From the NCBI GenBank assembly GCA_020532085.1, contig JAJBAV010000021.1:1-49287 (forward strand): DNA of 49,287 nt, given 5' to 3'. Shown here piece by piece: positions 23,717 through 30,619 of the stretch. Both the position numbers and the translations under genes were made by a program. Numbering within the stretch: the stretch's first letter is position 1; each line of letters begins with the position of its first letter. This DNA comes from Candidatus Cloacimonadota bacterium. GTDB lineage: Bacteria > Cloacimonadota > Cloacimonadia > Cloacimonadales > Cloacimonadaceae. The notes beneath the pieces are model-generated. The model was not told the origin of the DNA, did no database searches, and saw only the letters and a list, made by a program, of their open reading frames with translations.

Positions 23717-25008
23717 TCAGCCGCTACTGCCTGCCGGAAATGGAGCGCGTCTGGACCCAGCAAAACCGCTACGAATGCTGGCTGGAGGTGGAACTCGCCG
23801 CAGCCCGGGCCATGTTTGAGCTGGGTATCATCCCGGAAACCGACTGGCAGGCGATCTCGGAAAAAGCCGATTTTTCCTGTGAGCGCATCGACGAGATCGA
23901 AGCCGTCACCCGGCACGACGTGATCGCCTTTCTCACCAACGTGGCGGAATATGTGGGCGAACCCGCCCGCTGGATCCATTTTGGCCTCACCTCTTCCGAC
24001 ACCCTGGACACCGCCACCGCCCTGCAACTAAAGCAATCCGGCGAACTGATCCTCACCGAGCTGCACCGCCTGGCTGAAACCCTCAAGCTAAAAGCCCGCG
24101 AACACCGCCGCACCCTCTGCATGGGCCGCTCTCACGGCATTCACGCCGAGCCCACCTGTTTCGGCCTCAAATTCGCCCTCTGGCACGATGAAACCAAGCG
24201 CAACATCGACAGGCTGCAGAGCGCCATCGAGACTGTGGCCGTCGGCCAGTTCAGCGGCGCGGTGGGCAATTTCGCCCACCTTGATCCCAAGATCGAGGAA
24301 CTGGCTTGCAAGCATCTGGACCTGCGGCCCGCCAACGTCTCCACCCAAGTGCTGCAGCGCGACCGCCACGCCTTTTTCCTGAGTGAGCTGGCCCTCATCG
24401 GCAGCCTCGTGGAAAAGATCGCCCTGGAGATCCGCCACCTTCAGCGCACCGAGGTTCAGGAAGCGGAGGAAAGCTTTGCCGCAGGCCAGAAAGGCTCTTC
24501 CGCCATGCCGCACAAACGCAATCCCATCCTCAGCGAACAGCTTTGCGGCCTGGCCCGGCTGCTGCGCTCCAATGCCCATGCCGCGCTGGAAAACAACGCC
24601 CTCTGGCACGAACGCGACATCTCCCACTCCTCGGTGGAACGCGTGATCCTGCCCGATTCCTGCATCCTCGCGCACTACATGCTGGCCAAATGTTGCCGGC
24701 TGATCTCCAACCTCGCCGTCCACCCCCAAAACATGAAGGCCAATCTGGAACTCACCAACGGCCTCGTTTTTTCCCAGGCCGTGCTGCTCCATCTGGTGAA
24801 ACAGGGCCTACCCCGCGAGGAAGCTTACGCCCTGGTGCAGGATGCCGCCATGCAGTGCTGGGAAAGCGGCAAACCACTGCTCGACCATATTCTGGCGGAC
24901 AGCCGGATCACCGCGCTGCTTCCCGCCTCCGAGATCAAGGACATCTTTTCATACGACCGGTATCTGCGCCACGTGGATACCATATTCAAACGCTGCGGGA
25001 TCATCTGA
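23713..25008 (+). CDS. purB: Adenylosuccinate lyase
   Basis: A 431-residue enzyme of purine synthesis: it releases fumarate from SAICAR and from adenylosuccinate. The superfamily signature GSSAMPHKRNPILSEQL with the catalytic loop serine is intact; TRHDVIAFLTNVAEYVG, HFGLTSSDTLDTATALQLKQ and the active-site His of GRSHGIHAEPTCFG are also present. Homotetrameric, cytoplasmic. Start ATG 23713 overlaps the lipoprotein stop. No other pur gene is in the window. Confidence 0.97.
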   Translation: MISRYCLPEMERVWTQQNRYECWLEVELAAARAMFELGIIPETDWQAISEKADFSCERIDEIEAVTRHDVIAFLTNVAEYVGEPARWIHFGLTSSDTLDTATALQLKQSGELILTELHRLAETLKLKAREHRRTLCMGRSHGIHAEPTCFGLKFALWHDETKRNIDRLQSAIETVAVGQFSGAVGNFAHLDPKIEELACKHLDLRPANVSTQVLQRDRHAFFLSELALIGSLVEKIALEIRHLQRTEVQEAEESFAAGQKGSSAMPHKRNPILSEQLCGLARLLRSNAHAALENNALWHERDISHSSVERVILPDSCILAHYMLAKCCRLISNLAVHPQNMKANLELTNGLVFSQAVLLHLVKQGLPREEAYALVQDAAMQCWESGKPLLDHILADSRITALLPASEIKDIFSYDRYLRHVDTIFKRCGII

Positions 25009-25038
25009 GACCGCCCCCAACCCAAAAAGGAGAACAAG

Positions 25039-25479
25039 ATGAACAAGCTGATATTCGCCGTCACCCTGCTGGCCATGCTGCTGCCTCTGGCCCTGGTGGC
25101 CGAGATCCACAAGATCGAAGGCCTTTGGTACGACCAGGACAAGGACGCCAAGATACAGATCTATAAAACCTCGTCCGGACACTATGACGGCAAGATCGTC
25201 TGGCAGAGAGTGCCCAATGAAAACGGCAAGCCAAAACTGGACAAGAAAAACCCGGACAAGAGCCTCCGCTCCCGCCCGCTGATGAACCTGGTGATCGTTA
25301 AACACCTTAAATCGCAGGGCAACAACAAGTACGACGGCGGCACCATCTACGACCCCGAGTCCGGAAACACCTATTCCAGCAAAGCGGAACTCACAGGCCC
25401 CAACACCATGAAACTGCGTGGCTTCATCGGCGTATCCCTGCTGGGCAGAACGCAAACCTGGACCCGCGCCACACCCTGA
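25039..25479 (+). CDS. Secreted DUF2147 protein
   Basis: A 146-residue exported protein. The signal peptide MNKLIFAVTLLAMLLPLALV is followed by IEGLWYDQDKDAKIQIYKTS, the DUF2147 hallmark (GxW...kdg.i.i), then GKIVWQRVP, YDGGTIYDPESGNTYSS and MKLRGFIGVSLLGRTQTWTR. The family forms a small beta-barrel; its function is unknown. AAAGGAG precedes the ATG. A perfect hairpin without a T-run follows 11 bp after the stop. Confidence 0.88.
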   Translation: MNKLIFAVTLLAMLLPLALVAEIHKIEGLWYDQDKDAKIQIYKTSSGHYDGKIVWQRVPNENGKPKLDKKNPDKSLRSRPLMNLVIVKHLKSQGNNKYDGGTIYDPESGNTYSSKAELTGPNTMKLRGFIGVSLLGRTQTWTRATP

Positions 25480-25490
25480 ACCTTATGGTA

Positions 25491-25512
25491 GGAAGGGCCG
25501 CCCGGCCCTTCC
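25491..25512. repeat. Perfect 10-bp hairpin after the DUF2147 gene
   Basis: GGAAGGGCCG (25491-25500) and CGGCCCTTCC (25503-25512) are perfectly complementary with two bases between (the terminal pairs would open to form the loop). No T-run follows, so it may slow transcription or stabilise mRNA ends without acting as a standard terminator. Confidence 0.65.
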
Positions 25513-25560
25513 ATGCCCATCTTGGACCAGCCAGGCCAAAGCCTGGGAACTGAGGAGTTT

Positions 25561-26244
25561 ATGCCCGATACGACCAGCAAATATTTGCTCTCAGACGCGG
25601 ACGCGCTGCGGCGGATCAAGTTCGCCCAATTCCGTGCCCAGGTGCCAGCCTTGCTGCTGGTGGCAGTCGCCATCGCCCTGAAATCCATCTTTCCGAACAC
25701 CGGAAACTGGCTCTACACGGTCGCTCTGGCCCTGGCCATCCTGGGCATCGTGATCTATTTCTTCATCGGCCTCTGTTTCCGCTATCGCCAGCGCATTCCC
25801 CTGCCCCTCGAAAACGCGCTGCTCTCCCCCATCGAAGGCAGGATCGAGCATATCCGGGGCAGCGGCGACGTGACTTTGCTCACCGTGCGGAAAAAACTGC
25901 TCGACAGCGTGGAACTGCGCAGCCCGCATTCCGCCTGCCATCTGGAAGACGGGGAGCTGTGGCTGGACACCGCGGCCGGAAAGATCAGTTTCCGCTTCAA
26001 TTTCAGCCACATCCAGTGGTTCGTGGAGCCGGACCTCAGCGCCGGCAACATCATCGGCATCGTTGGCGGAACCGGTTCCTGCTCCGTGATCTTTCCCGGG
26101 AAACCCGGTTTCAGCGTCCAACCTGGCGATCCCGTGCAGGCAGCCGATCCCCTGATCAGCCAGTTTCCCGGCCTCGGCAACTCTCTGCCGGACCCCGCTT
26201 TGGAAGACGGTTCCGCACCGAACGCAGAAGGAGACAATATATGA
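25561..26244 (+). CDS. Membrane protein resembling phosphatidylserine decarboxylase-like fold
   Basis: A 227-residue protein with two N-terminal membrane helices (VPALLLVAVAIALKSIF and YTVALALAILGIVIYFFIG). The following FRYRQRIPLPLENALLSPIE and GRIEHI recall the 'RxIP...SPADGxV' start of phosphatidylserine decarboxylases, and the end GNIIGIVGGTGSCSVIFP... VQPGDPVQAADPLIS recalls their C-terminal beta-hammerhead. The LGST-type autocleavage serine motif is not conserved (GTGS only), so it is probably not an active decarboxylase. ATG 25561 is chosen because GAGGAG stands just upstream. It ends in an ATGA overlap with a lipoprotein gene. Function unknown. Confidence 0.6.
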   Translation: MPDTTSKYLLSDADALRRIKFAQFRAQVPALLLVAVAIALKSIFPNTGNWLYTVALALAILGIVIYFFIGLCFRYRQRIPLPLENALLSPIEGRIEHIRGSGDVTLLTVRKKLLDSVELRSPHSACHLEDGELWLDTAAGKISFRFNFSHIQWFVEPDLSAGNIIGIVGGTGSCSVIFPGKPGFSVQPGDPVQAADPLISQFPGLGNSLPDPALEDGSAPNAEGDNI

Positions 26245-27104
26245 CCTTGTTCCGTAGGTTTTTACCTCTGCTTGTTGTATTGGCCCTCTTGCTCGGCGCG
26301 CTCGGCTGCGCCCTGCTGGGCAAACCCTCGCTGCAAAGCGACACGGTGGAAGAGGCCATCATCAATGAAGCCTCCGGACTGGCTTCCAGCCTCAAAACCC
26401 CCGGCCTGCTCTACACCCACAACGATTCCGGCGGCAGCGCTTCGGTCTTCGTTTTGAACAAACGCGGCCTCATGCCAGCCCGGATCGAGCTGAAAGGCGT
26501 GAACAACCGCGACTGGGAGGACATCGCCACCGGAGTGGATCCCCGTGACGGCCAGCCCTATGTGTTTGTGGGCGAGATCGGAGACAATAATGCCAAATAC
26601 CCCTCCGTCTTCATCCACCGCTTTGCCGAGCCGGAAATTCTGGACACCCTGATCATCCTTGACCGGATCGACCGCATTGAATTCACCTACGAAGACAGTG
26701 CCCGCGACGCCGAAGCGCTTTTCGCCGATCCCGTCAGCGGCGACCTCTACGTGATCAGCAAACGCGAGGAAAACTGCGGGATCTATCGCCTGGCCTATCC
26801 CCAAAGCTACGACAAACCAAACGTCGCCCGCCGGGTTGGCACCCTGCCCTATTGCTGGGTGACCGCGGCGGATATCTCGCCCACAGGAAACCGCATCCTG
26901 GTGAAAACCTATTCCAACGTCTTTTGCTACAAGCGCGGCAAAAACCAGTCCGTGGCGGAAGCCCTGTCCGGAAAACCCCGGGAGATGCGCTACAAACTGG
27001 AGGAACAGGGCGAAGCCATCACCTTCGACGAACACGGAAAAGGCTACTTCACCCTCAGCGAACGCCTGGGCGAAACGCCTGTCGAACTTTATTACTATAG
27101 ATAA
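26241..27104 (+). CDS. Lipoprotein, probable beta-propeller-like
   Basis: A 287-residue probable lipoprotein: MTLFRRFLPLLVVLALLLGA then LGC as lipobox. The mature part has EASGLASSLKTPGLLYTHND and NRDWEDIATGVDPRDG, then FVGEIGDNNAKYPS, YEDSARDAEALFADP and ISPTGNRILVKTYSN, spaced like blades of a beta-propeller. The DWED/IGDNNA pattern is met in esterase-like or 'integral membrane' propeller proteins of uncertain role. ATG 26241 shares ATGA with the gene before. An earlier in-frame start inside that gene is rejected. Confidence 0.75.
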   Translation: MTLFRRFLPLLVVLALLLGALGCALLGKPSLQSDTVEEAIINEASGLASSLKTPGLLYTHNDSGGSASVFVLNKRGLMPARIELKGVNNRDWEDIATGVDPRDGQPYVFVGEIGDNNAKYPSVFIHRFAEPEILDTLIILDRIDRIEFTYEDSARDAEALFADPVSGDLYVISKREENCGIYRLAYPQSYDKPNVARRVGTLPYCWVTAADISPTGNRILVKTYSNVFCYKRGKNQSVAEALSGKPREMRYKLEEQGEAITFDEHGKGYFTLSERLGETPVELYYYR

Positions 27105-27179
27105 CCCCGCCGTGGTTTAGCCGCGCGAGCTCTGGCCACAGGGGCTTACGCAGGCCTTACCGGTTCGGGCATAAATGTC

Positions 27180-27208
27180 TTGACAGGGATAAACCCTGCG
27201 AAGATGAT
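27180..27208 (+). promoter_or_regulatory. Putative promoter of the FGE-fold protein
   Basis: TTGACA (27180-27185), 17-nt spacer, GATGAT (27203-27208, 4 of 6 to consensus). It lies 37 bp before the ATG at 27245. Confidence 0.55.
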
Positions 27209-27244
27209 GCTTGCGTCAATTATTTTTGCATGGAGAGTGTGATC

Positions 27245-28042
27245 ATGAGAAAAGTGATGGCTATTTTTCTTCTCTTTGCCGCCCTGACGGCGATCTGGGC
27301 CGCCCCGAATTCCGCTTCGGGCATGGCTGTGGAAATGATCCCGGTGGAGGGAGGCAGCTTCATCATGGGCATCGACAGCGAGGACGAATGGTGCATGGAC
27401 AGCCCTTCCCACGAAGTTTTCGTCGCCCCGTTCCATATCTCAGCCCACGAGGTGACCCAAAAGGAATGGCAGGATGTGATGGGTTTCAATCCCTCCCTGC
27501 ATCCCGGCAACTATTTCCCCGTGGAAAACGTCAGCTGGGGTGAGGCCATCGAATACTGCAACCGCCGCAGCCAAATGGAAGGATTGAATCCCGCTTACAG
27601 CTTCAGCTTTGCGGAAAGCCGCATCATCTGCGACTGGCGTTCCAACGGCTACCGGCTGCCCACGGAAGCGGAGTGGGAGTACGCGGCCAAGGGCGGAAAC
27701 AAAGACAAAGACTACCTCTTCTCCGGCAGCAACAACATCAAGATCGTGGCCTGGACCAGGGAAAACGCCTATGGCGAAACTCACGAGGTTGGCACCCGCC
27801 TGCCCAATCAACTGGGCATCTACGACCTCACCGGCAACGTCTGGGAATGGTGTTGGGACGATTATCTCTGGTATCGGGACCAAACCGAATACAATCCCCG
27901 GGACGAGACCCGGCACTTTTCCGGCAACTTTCGCGGAGGCAGTTTCACGAACACCCCGGAGGAATCGCTCAACACTTTCAGGGGCTACGGGCCGGACAAG
28001 AAATTCAACATCGGTTTCCGGGTGGTGCGCAGCTCAATCTAG
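27245..28042 (+). CDS. Exported formylglycine-generating-enzyme-fold (SUMF1) protein without catalytic cysteines
   Basis: A 265-residue exported protein with signal MRKVMAIFLLFAALTAIWA. The FGE-sulfatase/SUMF1 domain is complete: IPVEGGSFIMGI, ISAHEVTQKEWQDVMGF, GYRLPTEAEWEYAAKGG, LTGNVWEWCWDDY, FRGGSF and the final IGFRVVRS. True formylglycine-generating enzymes have redox cysteines near the end (GFRC-type); here the position reads GFRVV, so sulfatase activation is unlikely. Such proteins often act as secreted structural or binding domains. The ATG at 27245 is preferred over 27230 because the signal peptide starts there. Confidence 0.87.
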   Translation: MRKVMAIFLLFAALTAIWAAPNSASGMAVEMIPVEGGSFIMGIDSEDEWCMDSPSHEVFVAPFHISAHEVTQKEWQDVMGFNPSLHPGNYFPVENVSWGEAIEYCNRRSQMEGLNPAYSFSFAESRIICDWRSNGYRLPTEAEWEYAAKGGNKDKDYLFSGSNNIKIVAWTRENAYGETHEVGTRLPNQLGIYDLTGNVWEWCWDDYLWYRDQTEYNPRDETRHFSGNFRGGSFTNTPEESLNTFRGYGPDKKFNIGFRVVRSSI

Positions 28043-28097
28043 CCCCAGGCAGTGACGAACACGATTCACCATGTGCTTCGGGCTGGATATCCTGTCT

Positions 28098-28188
28098 GGC
28101 CCCCAGTATCAATACGGTATCAATACGGAATCAATACGGATTTCATCCGTATTGATTCCGTATTGATACCGTATTGATATTGGGGGCC
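28098..28188. repeat. Long palindromic repeat, copy 2
   Basis: Arms 28098-28141 and 28145-28188 (44 nt each) with TTC between. There is one non-Watson-Crick position (G at 28106 opposite T, a G-U pair in plus-strand RNA). Compared with copies 1 and 3, the T-A pair near the tip of the arm (GCTCCC/GGGAGC) is a C-G pair here (GCCCCC/GGGGGC), a compensatory change that keeps pairing, and the stem is one base pair longer. Confidence 0.95.
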
Positions 28189-28210
28189 GACCGCTGGCAA
28201 AACCGTATTT

Positions 28211-28243
28211 GCCAAAATATGTTCATGGCTGAAACATATTGGC
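28211..28243. repeat. AT-rich imperfect hairpin next to palindrome copy 2
   Basis: GCCA (28211-28214) and ATATGTT (28217-28223) pair with AACATAT (28233-28239) and TGGC (28240-28243); a two-base bulge interrupts the stem. Confidence 0.5.
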
Positions 28244-28356
28244 CAATCCCAAGTGGAAAGGGAATGAGCCGCCACATGATGCCTTTGGTTTACCGCCCAG
28301 TCCTGCCAGTTGCCTGTCTCTCTGAACCTTGACTCTGTGGTTCTGTTATTGGGATA

Positions 28357-28794
28357 TCAGAAATCCAGGATGAAACTCACCGGGCCGTCATTGACCAGCG
28401 AGACCTTCATATCCGCGCCAAAAATGCCGGTCTGAACTGGGATCCCGGTTGCGCGGAGCGTTTTTACAAAAGCATCGTAAAGCTTTTCAGCCATTTCCGG
28501 CGCGGCGGCGGGGGTGAAATCCGGCCTGCGGCCTCTACTGCAATTGGCATAGAGCGTGAATTGCGAAACCGCCAGCAGGGCGCCCTGGGTGTCCTCCACC
28601 GAGAGGTTCAGCTTGCCCTTCGCGTCGCTGAACAGGCGCATTTCCCTGATCTTTTTCACCGCGGCCGGAAGGAGGTTTTCCGTGTCGGCGCGGCCAAAAC
28701 CCACAAAGAGCAGCAAACCCGGGCCGATCTCGCCGCAGACCTTTCCCTCCACCTCAACCCGGGCGGAAAGCACCCTCTGAACCAAAACGCGCAT
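28357..28794 (-). CDS. dtd: D-aminoacyl-tRNA deacylase
   Basis: A 145-residue proofreading enzyme that hydrolyses D-amino acids and glycine mischarged on tRNA. It starts MRVLVQRVLSARVEVEGKVC and carries the SQFTLYAN motif. The second active-site motif is NDGPVSF, where nearly all family members have NxGPVTF; serine for threonine is a mild change. Full length. It is last in the mreB-mrdA-rodA minus-strand operon, joined to the lipoprotein gene by an ATGA overlap. Confidence 0.95.
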   Translation of the reverse strand: MRVLVQRVLSARVEVEGKVCGEIGPGLLLFVGFGRADTENLLPAAVKKIREMRLFSDAKGKLNLSVEDTQGALLAVSQFTLYANCSRGRRPDFTPAAAPEMAEKLYDAFVKTLRATGIPVQTGIFGADMKVSLVNDGPVSFILDF

Positions 28795-29405
28795 CAGTCA
28801 ATACGGAAACGGTGGACTTCCCAGCAGCCCGTGTCATCCAGCCAGACGGAGCCCTCCGTGAAGGGCGGGATCGTTATCTGCAGGCGGCCGAATGCAACTC
28901 CCGGACGCAGGAAGCCGGCGCTGATGGACTCTTTTTCCCACATGTCGGTGGATTTGATCTTGGTTTTGAACTGGCGGTCGATCTTGCCGCTGCTCTTGAA
29001 AGTGATGAAGCGCAGGTTGATCTGCGGACCCACGGCGGTGGAGGATTTGGTCCACAGCCGCGTGTAGTAGCCACCGTAGCGACTCACGCGGAAGGCGTCC
29101 GAGGTGATCACCACCGTGTAGGGCGAGGCGTCCACCCGCAGAGAGGAATTGCCCTGGATGGCTTCCTGTCCGTCGATGAACACCAGATTTTTGGGGGCTT
29201 CGCTTTCCCCCTGCAGATCGACGCCCCAGCCCAGCAGCGCTTCCCGGGGGTCCAGGGAGTAGGCGCTGAAACCCGGATTGGAAATGAGATTGGGCACACC
29301 CTCGGTGTCTTTGTCGAAATAGACCAGGCTGGTGTGCACCAGGCAGGACGACAGCGTCAGGAGCAGGATCAGGTTCAGGATGCAGTACAGAGCGCGTTTT
29401 GTCAT
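28794..29405 (-). CDS. Lipoprotein with carbohydrate-binding-like (CBM4/9-type) jelly roll
   Basis: A 203-residue lipoprotein: MTKRALYCILNLILLLTLSS ends in the lipobox LSSC. The mature part reads like a CBM4/9-type jelly roll: LISNPGFSAYSLDPREALLG, GWGVDLQG, IQGNSSLRVDASPY, YYTRLWTKSS, DMWEKESIS and the terminal GSVWLDDTGCWEV. ATG 29405 overlaps rodA's stop (ATGA), so it is coupled to the cell-shape genes. The longer in-frame reading upstream lies inside rodA and is rejected. A role in recognising peptidoglycan or a surface glycan is an inference. Confidence 0.7.
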   Translation of the reverse strand: MTKRALYCILNLILLLTLSSCLVHTSLVYFDKDTEGVPNLISNPGFSAYSLDPREALLGWGVDLQGESEAPKNLVFIDGQEAIQGNSSLRVDASPYTVVITSDAFRVSRYGGYYTRLWTKSSTAVGPQINLRFITFKSSGKIDRQFKTKIKSTDMWEKESISAGFLRPGVAFGRLQITIPPFTEGSVWLDDTGCWEVHRFRID

Positions 29406-30619
29406 TTCATGAAACCCCTTTCGTTTAGATATTTTAGGATCACGCCCACAGCCAGGGAATTGAAGAGCAGATTGGAGCCGCCATAGCTGATGAAAGGCAG
29501 AGGAATGCCGGTGGCCGGCACGAGGCCGATGTTCATGCCGATATTGATGAAGGTTTGAAACATGAGGAAGGCGAAGATGCCCGCCGAGGCGATCTTGCGC
29601 TCGCGGACCTTGATCTCGCCAATGTCGGTGATGATGCGCCAGAAAAAAAGGATGAAAGCGCCCAGCAGCAGCAGCGCGCCGATGAAGCCAAACTCCTCGC
29701 CGATCACGCTGAAGATGAAATCCGTGTGGTGTTCCGGCAAAAAGTTCATGTTTTTCTGAGTGCCCATCAGCCAGCCTTTGCCGATGATGGAGCCGCTGCC
29801 GATGGCGATCTTGGCCTGGATGATCTGATATCCGGCGCCGAGAGGATCGGCCATGGGATTCAAAAACGAGACGATCCGGCTCTGCTGGTAGTCTTTGAGC
29901 CCATTCCAAAACACGGGCATGATCAGCGCTATGAAGCCGTTGAGGATGGCGGCGATGGTGGTGGTGACCCAGGAAAGCCGGGTCCAGAGCAGCAAAGCCA
30001 CCAGGAGGGCGATCCAGATGATGATCGCCGGCCACCACAGCGAGGAGATCATGCTCACCACCGGGCTGATCAACAGCAGCAGATACACCAGCGGCACCTC
30101 CGCCGCCACCAGCATCGCCAGGAGGCTGAAAAAGAAGACCAGGGTGGTGCCGAAATCCGGCTCGATCAGGATCAGCAGCACCGGCGCCAGCACCAGGCCC
30201 AATCCGTATATGATCTGCTTGATCTCGGTGAGGTTATCCCGCGAGATCGCCCGCGCCACCACCAGGATGGTGAGCAGTTTGGCGCTTTCCGAGGGCTGGT
30301 AATTCAGCCCCAGGAGGCTGAACCAGCGGTGGGAACCGTTCACTGCCGGGGTGAAGAGCACGGCGATGAGGGCCAGGAGGTTGAGCACATAGGCGGGGAT
30401 GATGATCAGGTCCAGGATCGGCATGGGCAGACGGATCAACAGCCAGATCATGAGCAAAGAAATGCCGGCGAAGATCAACTGCTTCCACCAGTGGCTCTGG
30501 GTGGTTGTATATTCGCCGATGGTGGTGGTGGAAGCCGTGAAGATGGCCAGGCAACCGCTGAAGATCAGAAGCAACAACAGACCGGCCAGCACGAAATCGA
30601 ACTTCTTGCGCTTGATCAT
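29402..30619 (-). CDS. rodA: Rod-shape peptidoglycan glycosyltransferase RodA
   Basis: A 405-residue SEDS-family membrane glycosyltransferase that polymerises lipid II during side-wall growth, partnered with PBP2. About ten membrane helices are visible. Conserved features include FSLLGLNYQPSESAKLLTIL, EPDFGTTLVFFFSLLAML, LPEHHTDFIFSVIGEEFGFI and the C-terminal ATGIPLPFISYGGSNLLFN. It is joined to mrdA upstream and the lipoprotein gene downstream by ATGA overlaps. Confidence 0.97.
   Translation of the reverse strand: MIKRKKFDFVLAGLLLLLIFSGCLAIFTASTTTIGEYTTTQSHWWKQLIFAGISLLMIWLLIRLPMPILDLIIIPAYVLNLLALIAVLFTPAVNGSHRWFSLLGLNYQPSESAKLLTILVVARAISRDNLTEIKQIIYGLGLVLAPVLLILIEPDFGTTLVFFFSLLAMLVAAEVPLVYLLLLISPVVSMISSLWWPAIIIWIALLVALLLWTRLSWVTTTIAAILNGFIALIMPVFWNGLKDYQQSRIVSFLNPMADPLGAGYQIIQAKIAIGSGSIIGKGWLMGTQKNMNFLPEHHTDFIFSVIGEEFGFIGALLLLGAFILFFWRIITDIGEIKVRERKIASAGIFAFLMFQTFINIGMNIGLVPATGIPLPFISYGGSNLLFNSLAVGVILKYLNERGFMK

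Larger units (their letters stand above)
28043..28356. other. Convergent intergenic region with two inverted repeats
   Basis: About 310 bp between convergent genes. It contains the long palindrome copy 2 (28098-28188) and a smaller hairpin at 28211-28243. No T-rich terminator is seen for either gene, so the palindrome may serve as a bidirectional transcription end. Confidence 0.65.
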
